From positions 1 through 64,000 of the forward strand of contig DEWC01000111.1 in NCBI GenBank assembly GCA_002363095.1: 64,000 bases of DNA. The letters are read 5' to 3'. The stretch comes from Ruminococcaceae bacterium UBA3220. Its GTDB lineage: Bacteria > Bacillota > Clostridia > Oscillospirales > Acutalibacteraceae. Each line of letters opens with the position of its first letter. Position 1 is the first letter of the stretch. Positions 42,707 through 51,368 of this stretch are shown in pieces. The translations under genes and the position numbers were made by a program. The notes under the pieces are model-generated. The model was not told where the DNA came from, made no database searches, and saw only the letters and a program-made list of their open reading frames with translations.

Positions 42707-43630
42707 ATGCCTATAAAAATACCTGATAATTTGCCGGCGGTTAAGATTTTAGCCGAAGAGAATATCTTTGTTATGACCGAAAAAAGGGCTATGACGCAGG
42801 ATATTCGACCGCTTAAAATTCTGTTGCTTAATCTTATGCCGAAAAAGGTTGAAACCGAGACGCAGATAAGCCGAATTCTCGGTAACACGCCTTTGCAGAT
42901 TGAACTCACCCTTATAAGAACAAAAACCCATAAAGCGCAAAACATCGCCGAAGAGCATCTTTTGTCGTTCTATAAAACCTTTGATGAAATAAAGGATTTG
43001 AAATTTGACGGAATGATAATCACCGGCGCGCCGGTAGAGCACCTCGAATTTGAAGAGGTTGACTACTGGGACGAGCTTTGCAAAATTATGGAGTGGAGCA
43101 AGAAAAATGTTCACAGCACCTTCCATATTTGCTGGGGAGCGCAGGCGGGACTTTATTATCATTACGGCATAAAAAAATATCCGCTTAACAAAAAACTGTT
43201 CGGCATTTTTTCGCATAAATGTGATTATCCGAAGTCTATGCTGCTTCGCGGTTTTGACGATGTTTTTTATGCTCCGCATTCGCGCCATACATTTGTAAAG
43301 CGTGAGGATATTGAGGCATGCCCGGACCTTCGCGTTTTAGCATCGTCCGATGAAGCGGGTGTGCATATCATAACCAAAATCGGCGGCAGGCAGTTTTTTG
43401 TTTTAGGTCATTCCGAATACGATGCCCTTACACTTGACGGCGAGTACCGCAGGGATAGGGAAGCGGGATTGCCGATTGATATACCGGCTAATTATTATGT
43501 TGACGATGACCCCGAAAAACCGCCCGTGAACAAATGGAAGGCGCACGGAAATCTTATGTTTACGAACTGGCTTAACTATTTTGTTTACCAGTCTACACCT
43601 TATGATATAAAGAGTATTAAAGATGATTAA
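42707..43630 (+). CDS. metA: Homoserine O-acetyltransferase (MetA type)
   Basis: A 307-residue MetA. The catalytic Cys142 is in HICWGAQAG, with the His in FVLGHSEYD completing the active site. Residue 111 is Glu (APVEHLE), the residue that in characterised MetA proteins gives acetyl-CoA preference over succinyl-CoA, so the product is O-acetylhomoserine, the substrate of the preceding metY. It lies 24 nt after metY and overlaps the next gene by 8 bases. Confidence 0.95.
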   Translation: MPIKIPDNLPAVKILAEENIFVMTEKRAMTQDIRPLKILLLNLMPKKVETETQISRILGNTPLQIELTLIRTKTHKAQNIAEEHLLSFYKTFDEIKDLKFDGMIITGAPVEHLEFEEVDYWDELCKIMEWSKKNVHSTFHICWGAQAGLYYHYGIKKYPLNKKLFGIFSHKCDYPKSMLLRGFDDVFYAPHSRHTFVKREDIEACPDLRVLASSDEAGVHIITKIGGRQFFVLGHSEYDALTLDGEYRRDREAGLPIDIPANYYVDDDPEKPPVNKWKAHGNLMFTNWLNYFVYQSTPYDIKSIKDD

Positions 43631-44429
43631 CGGTAAATTTTTTGTTATTGATTCGCATTGCCACATATACCCCGAAAAAATCGCAAGCAAGGCGGTCGCC
43701 GGAACAGACGCATTTTACGGCGTAACCTCGGTTATGGGCGGAAAAACCTCCGAACTAAAAGAAATTTCACGCTCGGCTGGGATAGATATGTTCGTTGTCG
43801 AATCGGTTGCGACAACGCCTAAGCAGGTGCCGAGCATCAACCGTTTTATAGCCGAAGAAACCGAAAAATCGAACGGGCTGTTTGTCGGCGTCGGAACCTT
43901 GCATCCCGACAGCGAGGATATAGCGGGGGATATTGACGACCTTATCGCGCTGGGGCTTAAAGGAGTCAAACTCCACCCCGATATTCAGCGTTTTAAAATT
44001 GACGATTACCGGTGCCTTAAAATTTATGAAATTTGCGAAAAGAAGGGGCTCCCCATTCTTATGCATACCGGAGATAACAGGTATGATTATTCAAACCCCA
44101 ACCGCTTAAAACCCATACTTGATATCTATAAAGGATTGACGGTCATCGGCGCCCATTTCGGCGGTTATTCTATTTGGGAAGAGGCGGCGCAAGAGCTTCA
44201 CGGCATTGATAATTTTTATGTTGACTGTTCGTCAAGTTTCTTTAATTTCAGCGATGACGAAATAGTAAGACTTATAAGGACCTACGGTGTAGATAGGGTG
44301 CTTTTCGGCACCGATTTTCCGATGTGGTCGCCCAAAGCGGAACTTGAAAGGTTTATGAATTTGCCCTTTAACGACGACGAGCGAAAACTTATTTTAAGCG
44401 AAAACGCCAAGAAAATTTACGGCATATAA
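43623..44429 (+). CDS. Amidohydrolase-family TIM-barrel hydrolase
   Basis: A 268-residue metal-dependent hydrolase of the Amidohydro_2 type. Ligand motifs are DSHCHIYP at the start, [22 protein letters not shown] and LFGTDFPM with the catalytic Asp. It is cytoplasmic. The start overlaps the metA stop by 8 bases, so it is coupled to methionine synthesis genes, though no such reaction is known to me for it. Decarboxylase or lactonase activity is equally possible. Confidence 0.85.
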   Translation: MINGKFFVIDSHCHIYPEKIASKAVAGTDAFYGVTSVMGGKTSELKEISRSAGIDMFVVESVATTPKQVPSINRFIAEETEKSNGLFVGVGTLHPDSEDIAGDIDDLIALGLKGVKLHPDIQRFKIDDYRCLKIYEICEKKGLPILMHTGDNRYDYSNPNRLKPILDIYKGLTVIGAHFGGYSIWEEAAQELHGIDNFYVDCSSSFFNFSDDEIVRLIRTYGVDRVLFGTDFPMWSPKAELERFMNLPFNDDERKLILSENAKKIYGI

Positions 44430-44435
44430 ATCTGG

Positions 44436-44585
44436 ACAATGTATCAATAATGGTTTTGCGCGTAGGGCGGATGATATCCACCCCTACAACACAGTCAATA
44501 ATGCTTTCGCGCGTAGCGATATATAAATCCGTTGTCGCTTTGCGACAACACCGAAATTATTCATTATTCATTATTAATTATTCAT
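44436..44585. repeat. Copy B of the dispersed intergenic repeat, with TTATTCA heptamers
   Basis: A first partial unit (CAATAATGGTTTTGCGCGTAG, about 44445-44465) joined to GGCGGATGATATCCACCC, then the full unit from 44496 that is identical over 25 bases to 28140-28164. A hairpin GTTGTCGC-TTT-GCGACAAC (44532-44550) and TTATTCA units follow. No gene is present between 44430 and 44660. Confidence 0.75.
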
Positions 44586-44610
44586 TAAAAAGTCCTGCAT
44601 GAAGGCATAA

Positions 44611-44644
44611 AAAGACCGGTTCGGAATTGTCCGAACCGGTTTGC
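44611..44644 (-). terminator. Terminator of acpP
   Basis: ACCGGTTCGGA (44615-44625), loop ATTG, TCCGAACCGGT (44630-44640), 11 bp perfect; minus-strand tail CTTTTTAT. Confidence 0.9.
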
Positions 44645-44660
44645 AATATGCTTTTGAAAA

Positions 44661-44891
44661 TCAATCCATGTGGTCTTGTATGTATTCAACAACATCGCCG
44701 ATGGTTTTAAGGTCTTCAATTTTCTCATCGGGAATTTCAACATCGAATTCGTCTTCAACCGACATAAGCATTTCGACAACATCAAGACTGTCGGTGCCTA
44801 AGTCTTCGAGAATTTTTGTCTCGGGTGTTAATGTTTCGCCATCGATGTCGAGTTGTAGAGCAATAATTTCTTTTAATTTTTCAAATACCAT
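44661..44891 (-). CDS. acpP: Acyl carrier protein
   Basis: A 76-residue acidic carrier protein of type II fatty acid synthesis. The phosphopantetheine site is Ser35 in LGTDSLDVVEMLMSVEDEF, and the length is normal. A TTGACA-17-TATCAT promoter lies just upstream, so it is monocistronic, unlike the usual place within a fab operon; a second acp gene elsewhere is likely. Confidence 0.96.
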   Translation of the reverse strand: MVFEKLKEIIALQLDIDGETLTPETKILEDLGTDSLDVVEMLMSVEDEFDVEIPDEKIEDLKTIGDVVEYIQDHMD

Positions 44892-44928
44892 AGTCTGTCA
44901 ACCTTTCGAAGAAATACTTACTATTAGA

Positions 44929-44957
44929 ATGATATGTTTTCTTTGCGCATTTGTCAA
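44929..44957 (-). promoter_or_regulatory. Promoter of acpP
   Basis: Minus strand: TTGACA (44957-44952), 17 nt, TATCAT (44934-44929). A clear FapR operator is not seen. Confidence 0.75.
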
Positions 44958-44984
44958 TAGCTTTTTTGAAAAAAACAAAAAATC

Positions 44985-45013
44985 TTGCAAAAAAGCCGTA
45001 AATAAGTTATAAT
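44985..45013 (+). promoter_or_regulatory. Promoter of proS
   Basis: TTGCAA (44985-44990), 17 nt, TATAAT (45008-45013). The leader has a nested stem: CGGG (45043-45046) with CCCG (45078-45081) and ACAGC (45047-45051) with GCTGT (45067-45071). It has no T-box sequence. Confidence 0.75.
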
Positions 45014-45105
45014 TTAATGGTAATTTTTTTGATAAGTATATTCGGGACAGCGGTTGAGATATTACGGCTGTTTTTATCCCGGCATATGAAACGGAGATAT
45101 TTTTT

Positions 45106-46539
45106 ATGGCAAAGGAAAAACTGGTAAAAGAAATTACCTCGATGGACGAGGATTTTGCGAAATGGTATACCGATGTTTGCATTAAAGCCGAGCTTATTGA
45201 CTATTCGTCGGTAAAGGGATGTATGATAATCCGCCCTTACGGATACGCCATTTGGGAGAATATACAAAGGATAATGGACGGGCTTTTTAAGGAAAAGGGA
45301 CATGAAAATGTTTATATGCCTCTATTTATTCCCGAAAGCCTTTTGCAAAAGGAAAAAGACCATGTAGAGGGCTTTGCACCCGAGGTTGCATGGGTAACAA
45401 TGGGTGGCGAGGAAAAACTTGAAGAACGCCTTTGTGTTCGCCCGACATCCGAGACTCTTTTTTGCGACCATTTTAAAAATGTTGTCCATTCCTACCGTGA
45501 TTTGCCGAAGCTGTATAACCAGTGGTGCAGTGTTGTAAGATGGGAAAAAACGACAAGGCCGTTCCTTCGCTCGCGTGAATTCTTGTGGCAGGAGGGACAC
45601 ACCCTTCACGCTACCCCGGAAGAAGCAAAAGCCGAAACAGAACAGCAACTCAATGTATATGCTCATTTTGCCGAAAAGTATCTTTGTATGCCGGTGATAA
45701 AAGGTCAAAAAACCGAAAAAGAGCGTTTTGCCGGCGCCGAAGCCACCTATACCATAGAGGCGCTTATGCATGACGGAAAGGCGCTTCAAAGCGGAACCTC
45801 GCATTATTTCGGGGACGGTTTTTCGAGAGCTTTCGAGGTAACCTATACCGATAAGGACAACAAGCAGGTTTATCCGTTCCAGACCTCGTGGGGAACGACA
45901 ACAAGGCTTATAGGCGCCGTTATTATGACTCACGGCGACGATAACGGTCTTGTACTGCCTCCCGAAATCGCTCCGATTCAGACCGTAATTATCCCCATCG
46001 CTTCGCACAAGCCGGGTGTTCTTGAAAAGGCAAACGAGATAACCGAAAGGTTAAAAAATGTTTGTCGTGTAAAACTTGATGTTTCCGAACAGACTCCGGG
46101 ATGGAAGTTCGCTGAATACGAAATGAAGGGCGTTCCGCTCAGGCTTGAAATAGGACCGCGTGATATTGAAAACAATCAATGCGTTGTAGCAAGAAGAGAT
46201 AACGGCGAAAAGGTAACCGTTTCGCTTGACTGCGTCGAAACCGAAATTCCGAAACTGCTTGACGCATACGGCAAGGGCCTTTATGACAAGGCGTTTGCCC
46301 GTCGCGCGGATATGACTTATGACGCAAAAACATTAGACGAGATAAAGGAAATTGCCGATACGAAGCCCGGATTTATCCGTGCCATGTGGTGCGGAGACCG
46401 TGAGTGCGAGGATAAGCTCAAAGAAATTGCCGGCGTAACCTCCCGTTGCATTCCGTTCGAACAGGAACACTTATCCGACACCTGCGTTTGCTGCGGCAAA
46501 AAGGCGGAGAAAATGCTTTATTGGGGCAAAGCATACTGA
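45106..46539 (+). CDS. proS: Prolyl-tRNA synthetase, eukaryote/archaeon-like short form
   Basis: A 477-residue class II synthetase. It lacks the long editing insertion of the E. coli type and has the C-terminal domain with CxxC-type cysteines and YWGKAY ending of the archaeal/eukaryotic form, found also in many clostridia. Class II motifs: [44 protein letters not shown] (motif 2), and [17 protein letters not shown] (motif 3). CGGAGAT precedes the ATG. Confidence 0.96.
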   Translation: MAKEKLVKEITSMDEDFAKWYTDVCIKAELIDYSSVKGCMIIRPYGYAIWENIQRIMDGLFKEKGHENVYMPLFIPESLLQKEKDHVEGFAPEVAWVTMGGEEKLEERLCVRPTSETLFCDHFKNVVHSYRDLPKLYNQWCSVVRWEKTTRPFLRSREFLWQEGHTLHATPEEAKAETEQQLNVYAHFAEKYLCMPVIKGQKTEKERFAGAEATYTIEALMHDGKALQSGTSHYFGDGFSRAFEVTYTDKDNKQVYPFQTSWGTTTRLIGAVIMTHGDDNGLVLPPEIAPIQTVIIPIASHKPGVLEKANEITERLKNVCRVKLDVSEQTPGWKFAEYEMKGVPLRLEIGPRDIENNQCVVARRDNGEKVTVSLDCVETEIPKLLDAYGKGLYDKAFARRADMTYDAKTLDEIKEIADTKPGFIRAMWCGDRECEDKLKEIAGVTSRCIPFEQEHLSDTCVCCGKKAEKMLYWGKAY

Positions 46540-46550
46540 TTTTTAACTTT

Positions 46551-46577
46551 AAGTGCCGAAGGAATTTCGGCACTTTT
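46551..46577 (+). terminator. Terminator after proS
   Basis: AAGTGCCGAA (46551-46560), loop GGAAT, TTCGGCACTT (46566-46575), then TTTT. Ten perfect pairs. Confidence 0.92.
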
Positions 46578-46611
46578 TTGTAACTTGTTTGTAACTTTTT
46601 CATTAAAAGAC

Positions 46612-46640
46612 TTGAAATAGCGGGTGAATTTGTGTAAAAT
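46612..46640 (+). promoter_or_regulatory. Promoter of the CdaR-type regulator gene
   Basis: TTGAAA (46612-46617), 17 nt, TAAAAT (46635-46640). Confidence 0.65.
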
Positions 46641-46708
46641 AATATTATCTATAAATATATGATTATTTATGCAGTATTTTGTTACAGAAATTAAGAGAGG
46701 TGCATTTT

Positions 46709-47785
46709 ATGCCTAACAGATTATTCCAGGGTGTAATTCAGCAGATGAAGGAAACCATCGACCGCAAATTCGGCGTTTTGGATGAATCACTCAATGTTAT
46801 CGCGAGCAGCGATCTCGATATGATAGGGGAACAGCTTAACATTGCCGTTGTAAACTCGACCGAGGTTTTTACAGCCGGAGGTTTTGCCCTTAAAAAAATC
46901 GATTCCAATCAGGGCGGAGATTATACGGTTTTTGTTGAGGGACAAGATATATTGTCGTCAAAATACGCCGGGATTTTAGCGGTTGCCTTTTCCAATATTA
47001 AATTTTATTATGATGAAAAGTACGACCGTGCAAACTTCATTAAGAACATTGTGCTTGATAATATTTTGCAGGGCGATATTTATATTAAGGCGAGGGAACT
47101 TTATTTCAGCAGTGATGTTCAGAGAACCGTCATTTTAGTTCGCGCGCTCGAACAAAACGATGTTGCTCTGTATGATATTCTTCAAAACCTTTTCCCCGAT
47201 AAATCCAAGGATTTTATAATCAATATCAACGAAACCGATATTGCCATAGTTAAAGAAACCAACAGCGGAGTAGGCTCTAAGGATATTGAAAACTTAGCTT
47301 CGACAATCGCCGATACCATTTCGGGCGAGTTTTTCGTACATATCGTTATCGGCATAGGAACTACCGTTGATAATCTTAAAGATTTGGCCCGCTCCTTCAA
47401 GGATGCCCAAATAGCGCTTGAAGTCGGTAAGGTTTTTGATACCGAAAAGACGATTATTTCATATGATAACTTAGGTATAGCAAGGCTTATATATCAACTC
47501 CCGACAACCCTTTGCGAAACCTTCCTTCGCGAAGTTTTTAAGCGCGGGTCAATTGACAGTCTTGACCACGAAACACTGTTCACCATTCAGTGCTTTTTCG
47601 AAAACAACCTGAATGTTTCGGAAACTTCGAGAAAACTTTTCGTTCACAGAAACACCCTTGTTTACCGTCTTGAAAAAATCAAGAAGATAACCGGACTTGA
47701 CCTTCGGGAGTTTGATCACGCGATAATATTCAAAATCGCGCTTATGGTCAATAAATACCTTAAAAGCGCACCGGTTAAATACTGA
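46709..47785 (+). CDS. PucR/CdaR-family transcriptional regulator
   Basis: A 358-residue protein with a variable N-terminal sensory part, a GGDEF-like middle (VRALEQNDVALYDILQNLFP...), and the C-terminal HTH_30 domain: FFENNLNVSETSRKLFVHRNTLVYRLEKIKKITGLDLREF. ATG 46709 follows GAGAGGTG; 46679 is upstream of it and is rejected. Family members sense metabolites such as sugar acids. It lies 18 nt ahead of ftsE, an unusual neighbour for a regulator, and may be cotranscribed with the division genes. Confidence 0.88.
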   Translation: MPNRLFQGVIQQMKETIDRKFGVLDESLNVIASSDLDMIGEQLNIAVVNSTEVFTAGGFALKKIDSNQGGDYTVFVEGQDILSSKYAGILAVAFSNIKFYYDEKYDRANFIKNIVLDNILQGDIYIKARELYFSSDVQRTVILVRALEQNDVALYDILQNLFPDKSKDFIININETDIAIVKETNSGVGSKDIENLASTIADTISGEFFVHIVIGIGTTVDNLKDLARSFKDAQIALEVGKVFDTEKTIISYDNLGIARLIYQLPTTLCETFLREVFKRGSIDSLDHETLFTIQCFFENNLNVSETSRKLFVHRNTLVYRLEKIKKITGLDLREFDHAIIFKIALMVNKYLKSAPVKY

Positions 47786-47803
47786 TTGAAAGAGAGAAAA
47801 ACC

Positions 47804-48535
47804 ATGTCTGAAAATGTTACAGATATAAATTCCGTACAGACAAATGAAGCGCCTGTCATCGAGTTCAAAGGCGTTTCCAAAAGATACACCAACGGAACCC
47901 ATGCGCTTGAAGATGTGAATATAAGAATAAATAAAGGTGAATTTGTTTTTGTCGTAGGCTCCTCCGGTGCCGGGAAAAGCACCTTTATGAAGCTTATTAT
48001 GCGCGAAGAAAAAGCCAACACGGGAACCATTAAGGTTAACGGCTTCAATTTAACAAAAATGCGAAGAAAACAAATCCCGATGCTTAGAAGAACCATGGGA
48101 ATTGTTTTCCAGGATTTCCGTCTTATTCCTAAGATGACGGTTTTTGACAATGTTGCGTTTGCGATGCATGTTGTAGGCGCTCCGAGCCGAAGAATACGAA
48201 AAGAGGTAACCAATGCTCTGGCTGCCGTCGGACTCGGTGATAAGGCAAGGTCGATGCCGAACGAACTTTCGGGCGGCGAACAGCAGAGGGTAGGTATCGC
48301 GAGAGCGCTTGTCAATAATCCCGCTTTGATTATTGCCGACGAGCCTACGGGAAATGTTGACCCCAATATGTCATATGATATTGTCTCAATGCTTGCCTCA
48401 ATCAACAAAATGGGGACCACCGTTCTTATGGTAACCCACGACCATCAGTTGGTAAGAGAGTTCAAGCAGCGCGTAATAATGCTCGATTCCGGCAAAATTG
48501 TTGCCGATAATACCGCCGGAGGTGAGGAAGAATGA
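47804..48535 (+). CDS. ftsE: Cell division ATP-binding protein FtsE
   Basis: A 243-residue ABC ATPase. Walker A GSSGAGKST, signature LSGGEQQRVGIARAL, Walker B ALIIADEPTGNVDP and the FtsE-type VFQDFRLIPKMTVFDNVAFAM are present. With FtsX it controls septal peptidoglycan hydrolysis rather than transport. ATG 47804 follows AAAGAGAG; the first 20 residues before the domain are extra. It overlaps ftsX in ATGA. Confidence 0.95.
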   Translation: MSENVTDINSVQTNEAPVIEFKGVSKRYTNGTHALEDVNIRINKGEFVFVVGSSGAGKSTFMKLIMREEKANTGTIKVNGFNLTKMRRKQIPMLRRTMGIVFQDFRLIPKMTVFDNVAFAMHVVGAPSRRIRKEVTNALAAVGLGDKARSMPNELSGGEQQRVGIARALVNNPALIIADEPTGNVDPNMSYDIVSMLASINKMGTTVLMVTHDHQLVREFKQRVIMLDSGKIVADNTAGGEEE

Positions 48536-49623
48536 AATTAGGTGATGTAAGATACCTTACCAAAGAGGGCATTAAAAGTACCTGGGCAAACAGACTTATG
48601 ACCTTAGCGTCTATCGGTGTGCTTGTTGCCTGTATGGTGGTAATCGGACTTGCCGTTTTAATTTCGGAAAACGGCAATAAGGCGCTCGGGCATCTCGAAA
48701 AGCAAAATATTGTTATGGCTTATATGAAGGATTACAGTTGGGCGTTAGATATGAAAACGAATGCCGATACTGCCGATAAAACAGCCTCGGAACAAACCGC
48801 GGCTTCGAAAAGCGGCAATTCTTCCGAAAAAGGCGATGGCGCCCAAGACGGTGCGGCGGCCGAAACTCCGGATGAAAACGGAATTAAGAATTCGGATTAT
48901 GTAATCCACAGCGATGAAGAAGCAAAAAAACTCTGCAAGCAGATACGGAAAATCGACAATGTTAAAAATGTTGAGTTTATTTCGAGCGAAGAGGGGCTGA
49001 AAAATGTCGCAGAACAGCTCGGCAAGGATGAAAGCAACAAAAAACTCGTTATGGAACTTTTGAAAGACGATAACCCGCTTCCCCGCTCCGCTAAAATAAC
49101 CATGACAAGTATGGATGAATTCGATTCAACCGTAAAGGCAATCGAAGAACTTGAAGGCATCAGTAATGTCCGTTCTCAGGGGGATGCCGCAAAGAAGATT
49201 TTGTCCATCAAAAACGGCGTCCAGATAGCGGGAATCTGGATGATTTCGATTCTTTTGCTTATTTCGCTTGTTATCGTTTCAAATACCATAAGGATAACCA
49301 TGTATAACCGTAAACTTGAAATAAGCATAATGAAGGCGGTCGGCGCCACAAACTCATTTGTAAGACTGCCGTTCATAGTTGAGGGTATCACGATAGGGCT
49401 TATTTCGGCGGTTATTTCGGAAGGCCTGTTATATTTCTGCTACCGCGTTGTAACCGATGAACTTGAGAACGTTTTGGGCGGAGCCGTTATTCCGTTTTCG
49501 CATATGGCGCTCATTCTCTTGGGAATATTCGCCGCCATAGGAACCGTTTCGGGCGTTATCGGAAGCTCGATAATGATAAGCAAGTACCTCCGTAAAGAGG
49601 GTAGTGAATTTGCCGCAATTTAA
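48532..49623 (+). CDS. ftsX: Cell division protein FtsX, with an enlarged extracellular loop
   Basis: A 363-residue type VII ABC permease with four helices (first about 20-45, the others after about 230). Most FtsX proteins have about 300 residues; the excess is a Ser/Ala/Glu/Gly-rich low-complexity piece (TASEQTAASKSGNSSEKGDG..., about 80-125) in the first extracellular loop, before the conserved VKNVEFISSEEGLKNV domain that binds the hydrolase. It overlaps ftsE and is followed by an M23 hydrolase gene, its likely partner. Confidence 0.94.
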   Translation: MKLGDVRYLTKEGIKSTWANRLMTLASIGVLVACMVVIGLAVLISENGNKALGHLEKQNIVMAYMKDYSWALDMKTNADTADKTASEQTAASKSGNSSEKGDGAQDGAAAETPDENGIKNSDYVIHSDEEAKKLCKQIRKIDNVKNVEFISSEEGLKNVAEQLGKDESNKKLVMELLKDDNPLPRSAKITMTSMDEFDSTVKAIEELEGISNVRSQGDAAKKILSIKNGVQIAGIWMISILLLISLVIVSNTIRITMYNRKLEISIMKAVGATNSFVRLPFIVEGITIGLISAVISEGLLYFCYRVVTDELENVLGGAVIPFSHMALILLGIFAAIGTVSGVIGSSIMISKYLRKEGSEFAAI

Positions 49624-49656
49624 TTTGCGATTATTCAGTTTAGGAGATTGATAACA

Positions 49657-50865
49657 ATGAACAGACTTGCAAGAAAGATTATAACCGCGTTGCTTTGCTT
49701 TTCTTTGTTAGGTGCCACATTTGTTTTTTCAACCCCTGTTTTTTCCGAAACCTATCAACAGCAGATTGACCGCCTTGAGAAGGAAAAAAAGGCAAAGGAT
49801 GCTGAGATAAAAGAACTGGAGAAGCAGAAGGTAGACCCTCAAAAGCAGGTTGACGCTCTGAACAGCGCCATATCCGCCGTCCAGGAACAGATAAGCGTTT
49901 GCAATGCTGAAATATCCAAAATCAACGGCGAGATGTCTGCTAACAAAAAACGCATTGCGGACAAGCAAGCCGAAATGGAAGCGGACAAACTTGAATTCAA
50001 AAAGCGCGTTCGCGCCATATATATGTCGGATTTTGACAGTAATATCAAGATACTTTTAGGCGCCGAAAGTTTTTCTGATTTTTTGCAGTTAACCCAGCTT
50101 ACTGCCTCGCTTTCGGCAAGAGACAAGGCGATGATAGAAAAACTCACATCCGAGATAACCGAGATAAACAAACTTAACGAATCAAACCAAAAACTGCTTG
50201 ATTCTCAGGTTGCAATTCGCGCAACGATAAAGGCAAAGCAGGCTGAACTTGAAGCAAAGCAGGCTGAGATAACCAAGGTCATAAATCAAATCGATGCGGA
50301 ACAGAGTTCTCTTCAAAAGGATAAAAACGCCCTGCAAAAAGAAATAAACGAAACCAGGGCAAAGCAAAGGGCATATGAAGATAGCCTGCGCAGAAGCAGT
50401 ACCAATTATCAAACCTTTATAAACCATAACACGGGCTTCCAGTGGCCGGTTAACGGATTCAGAAACATTTCGGCAGGCTTCCAGAGTAACGATTCGGTTC
50501 ATAGGGGACATCATAACGGCATAGATATTTCGGGTGGCGGAATTCAGGGTCAGCCGATAAGAGCGATAGCCGACGGTGTTGTTGAACTTGTTTCAAACAG
50601 TTGCTCGCATAACTATAAAAAATACGGAAACTGTTGCGGAAACGGCTATGGTAACTATTGCGTTATCAACCACGGTACAATTAAGGGAGCAAACTATTCG
50701 GCATACTATGCCCACGCCCAGAAGATTATCGTTTCCCCGGGACAAAAGGTTACGCAGGGTCAGGTTATCGGCTATGTCGGTACAACCGGATGGTCAACCG
50801 GATATCATCTTCATCTCGGAATTTTAAGAAACGGGTCATGGATAAATCCCATGAGTTGTTTCTGA
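49657..50865 (+). CDS. Secreted coiled-coil M23 peptidase (FtsEX-linked murein hydrolase)
   Basis: A 402-residue protein: signal peptide (1-30), a long coiled coil (about 33-250) in two parts, and a C-terminal M23/LytM domain with HHNGIDISGG (His-x3-Asp) and YHLHLG (HxH). These are the four zinc-site motifs, so it should be an active endopeptidase and not an inactive EnvC-like activator. The layout matches EnvC/PcsB/CwlO-like partners of FtsEX, and it lies directly after ftsX. Five cysteines cluster in SCSHNYKKYGNCCGNGYGNYC. AGGAGA sets the start at ATG 49657. Confidence 0.93.
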   Translation: MNRLARKIITALLCFSLLGATFVFSTPVFSETYQQQIDRLEKEKKAKDAEIKELEKQKVDPQKQVDALNSAISAVQEQISVCNAEISKINGEMSANKKRIADKQAEMEADKLEFKKRVRAIYMSDFDSNIKILLGAESFSDFLQLTQLTASLSARDKAMIEKLTSEITEINKLNESNQKLLDSQVAIRATIKAKQAELEAKQAEITKVINQIDAEQSSLQKDKNALQKEINETRAKQRAYEDSLRRSSTNYQTFINHNTGFQWPVNGFRNISAGFQSNDSVHRGHHNGIDISGGGIQGQPIRAIADGVVELVSNSCSHNYKKYGNCCGNGYGNYCVINHGTIKGANYSAYYAHAQKIIVSPGQKVTQGQVIGYVGTTGWSTGYHLHLGILRNGSWINPMSCF

Positions 50866-50870
50866 GATTT

Positions 50871-51368
50871 ATGAAACAAAAAATAATCAGAATAGCATCT
50901 GTTATTATGCTCTTGGCGGTTATGACGGCGGTATTCTTCTTTTCCGCCGAACCCGCCGACCGTTCGCAGGAGACAAGCGACGGCTTTATATTTAAAGTTG
51001 TTTCGGTGTTCTATCCGAAGGTAAAAACAATGACAGAAAAGCAGTGGAATGATTTTTTGGAGAAAGTATCAAACCCTGTGAGAAAACTCGCCCATTTTTC
51101 AATTTACGGACTAATGGGCGTTTTCTCGATTTTGTCAATAATATCTTATAGGCATCCTAAATACGGGATAAGATGTATTTTTGCGTGGCTTGTGTGCATA
51201 CTTTATGCCGTAAGCGATGAAATACATCAATTCTTCAGTGCCGGGCGAAGTTGTGAATTCCGTGATATGCTGATTGACAGCTCAGGCGCCCTTCTCGGAA
51301 TTGTTGTTATGACCGGAATTTGTATAATAGTAAGGAAAAGAGTTGAGAAGCGTGAAAACCGACGGTAA
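50871..51368 (+). CDS. VanZ-like family membrane protein
   Basis: A 165-residue membrane protein with four predicted helices and the VanZ features FFFSAEPADRSQETS, RKLAHFSIYGLMG, and AVSDEIHQFFSAGRSCEFRDMLIDSSGALLGI. VanZ gives low teicoplanin resistance in one context, but most homologues are uncharacterised. The ATG at 50871 is 5 nt after the M23 gene stop; no clear ribosome site is seen, so translation may depend on the upstream gene. An in-frame ATG at 50838 within that gene is possible. Confidence 0.85.
   Translation: MKQKIIRIASVIMLLAVMTAVFFFSAEPADRSQETSDGFIFKVVSVFYPKVKTMTEKQWNDFLEKVSNPVRKLAHFSIYGLMGVFSILSIISYRHPKYGIRCIFAWLVCILYAVSDEIHQFFSAGRSCEFRDMLIDSSGALLGIVVMTGICIIVRKRVEKRENRR

Noticed and set aside
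45014..45105. T-box ahead of proS
   Set aside because: No T-box sequence, specifier stem or antiterminator/terminator pair is visible.
50871..51368. Glycopeptide-resistance gene vanZ
   Set aside because: No other van genes are present; VanZ-like domains are common in clostridia without any link to resistance.
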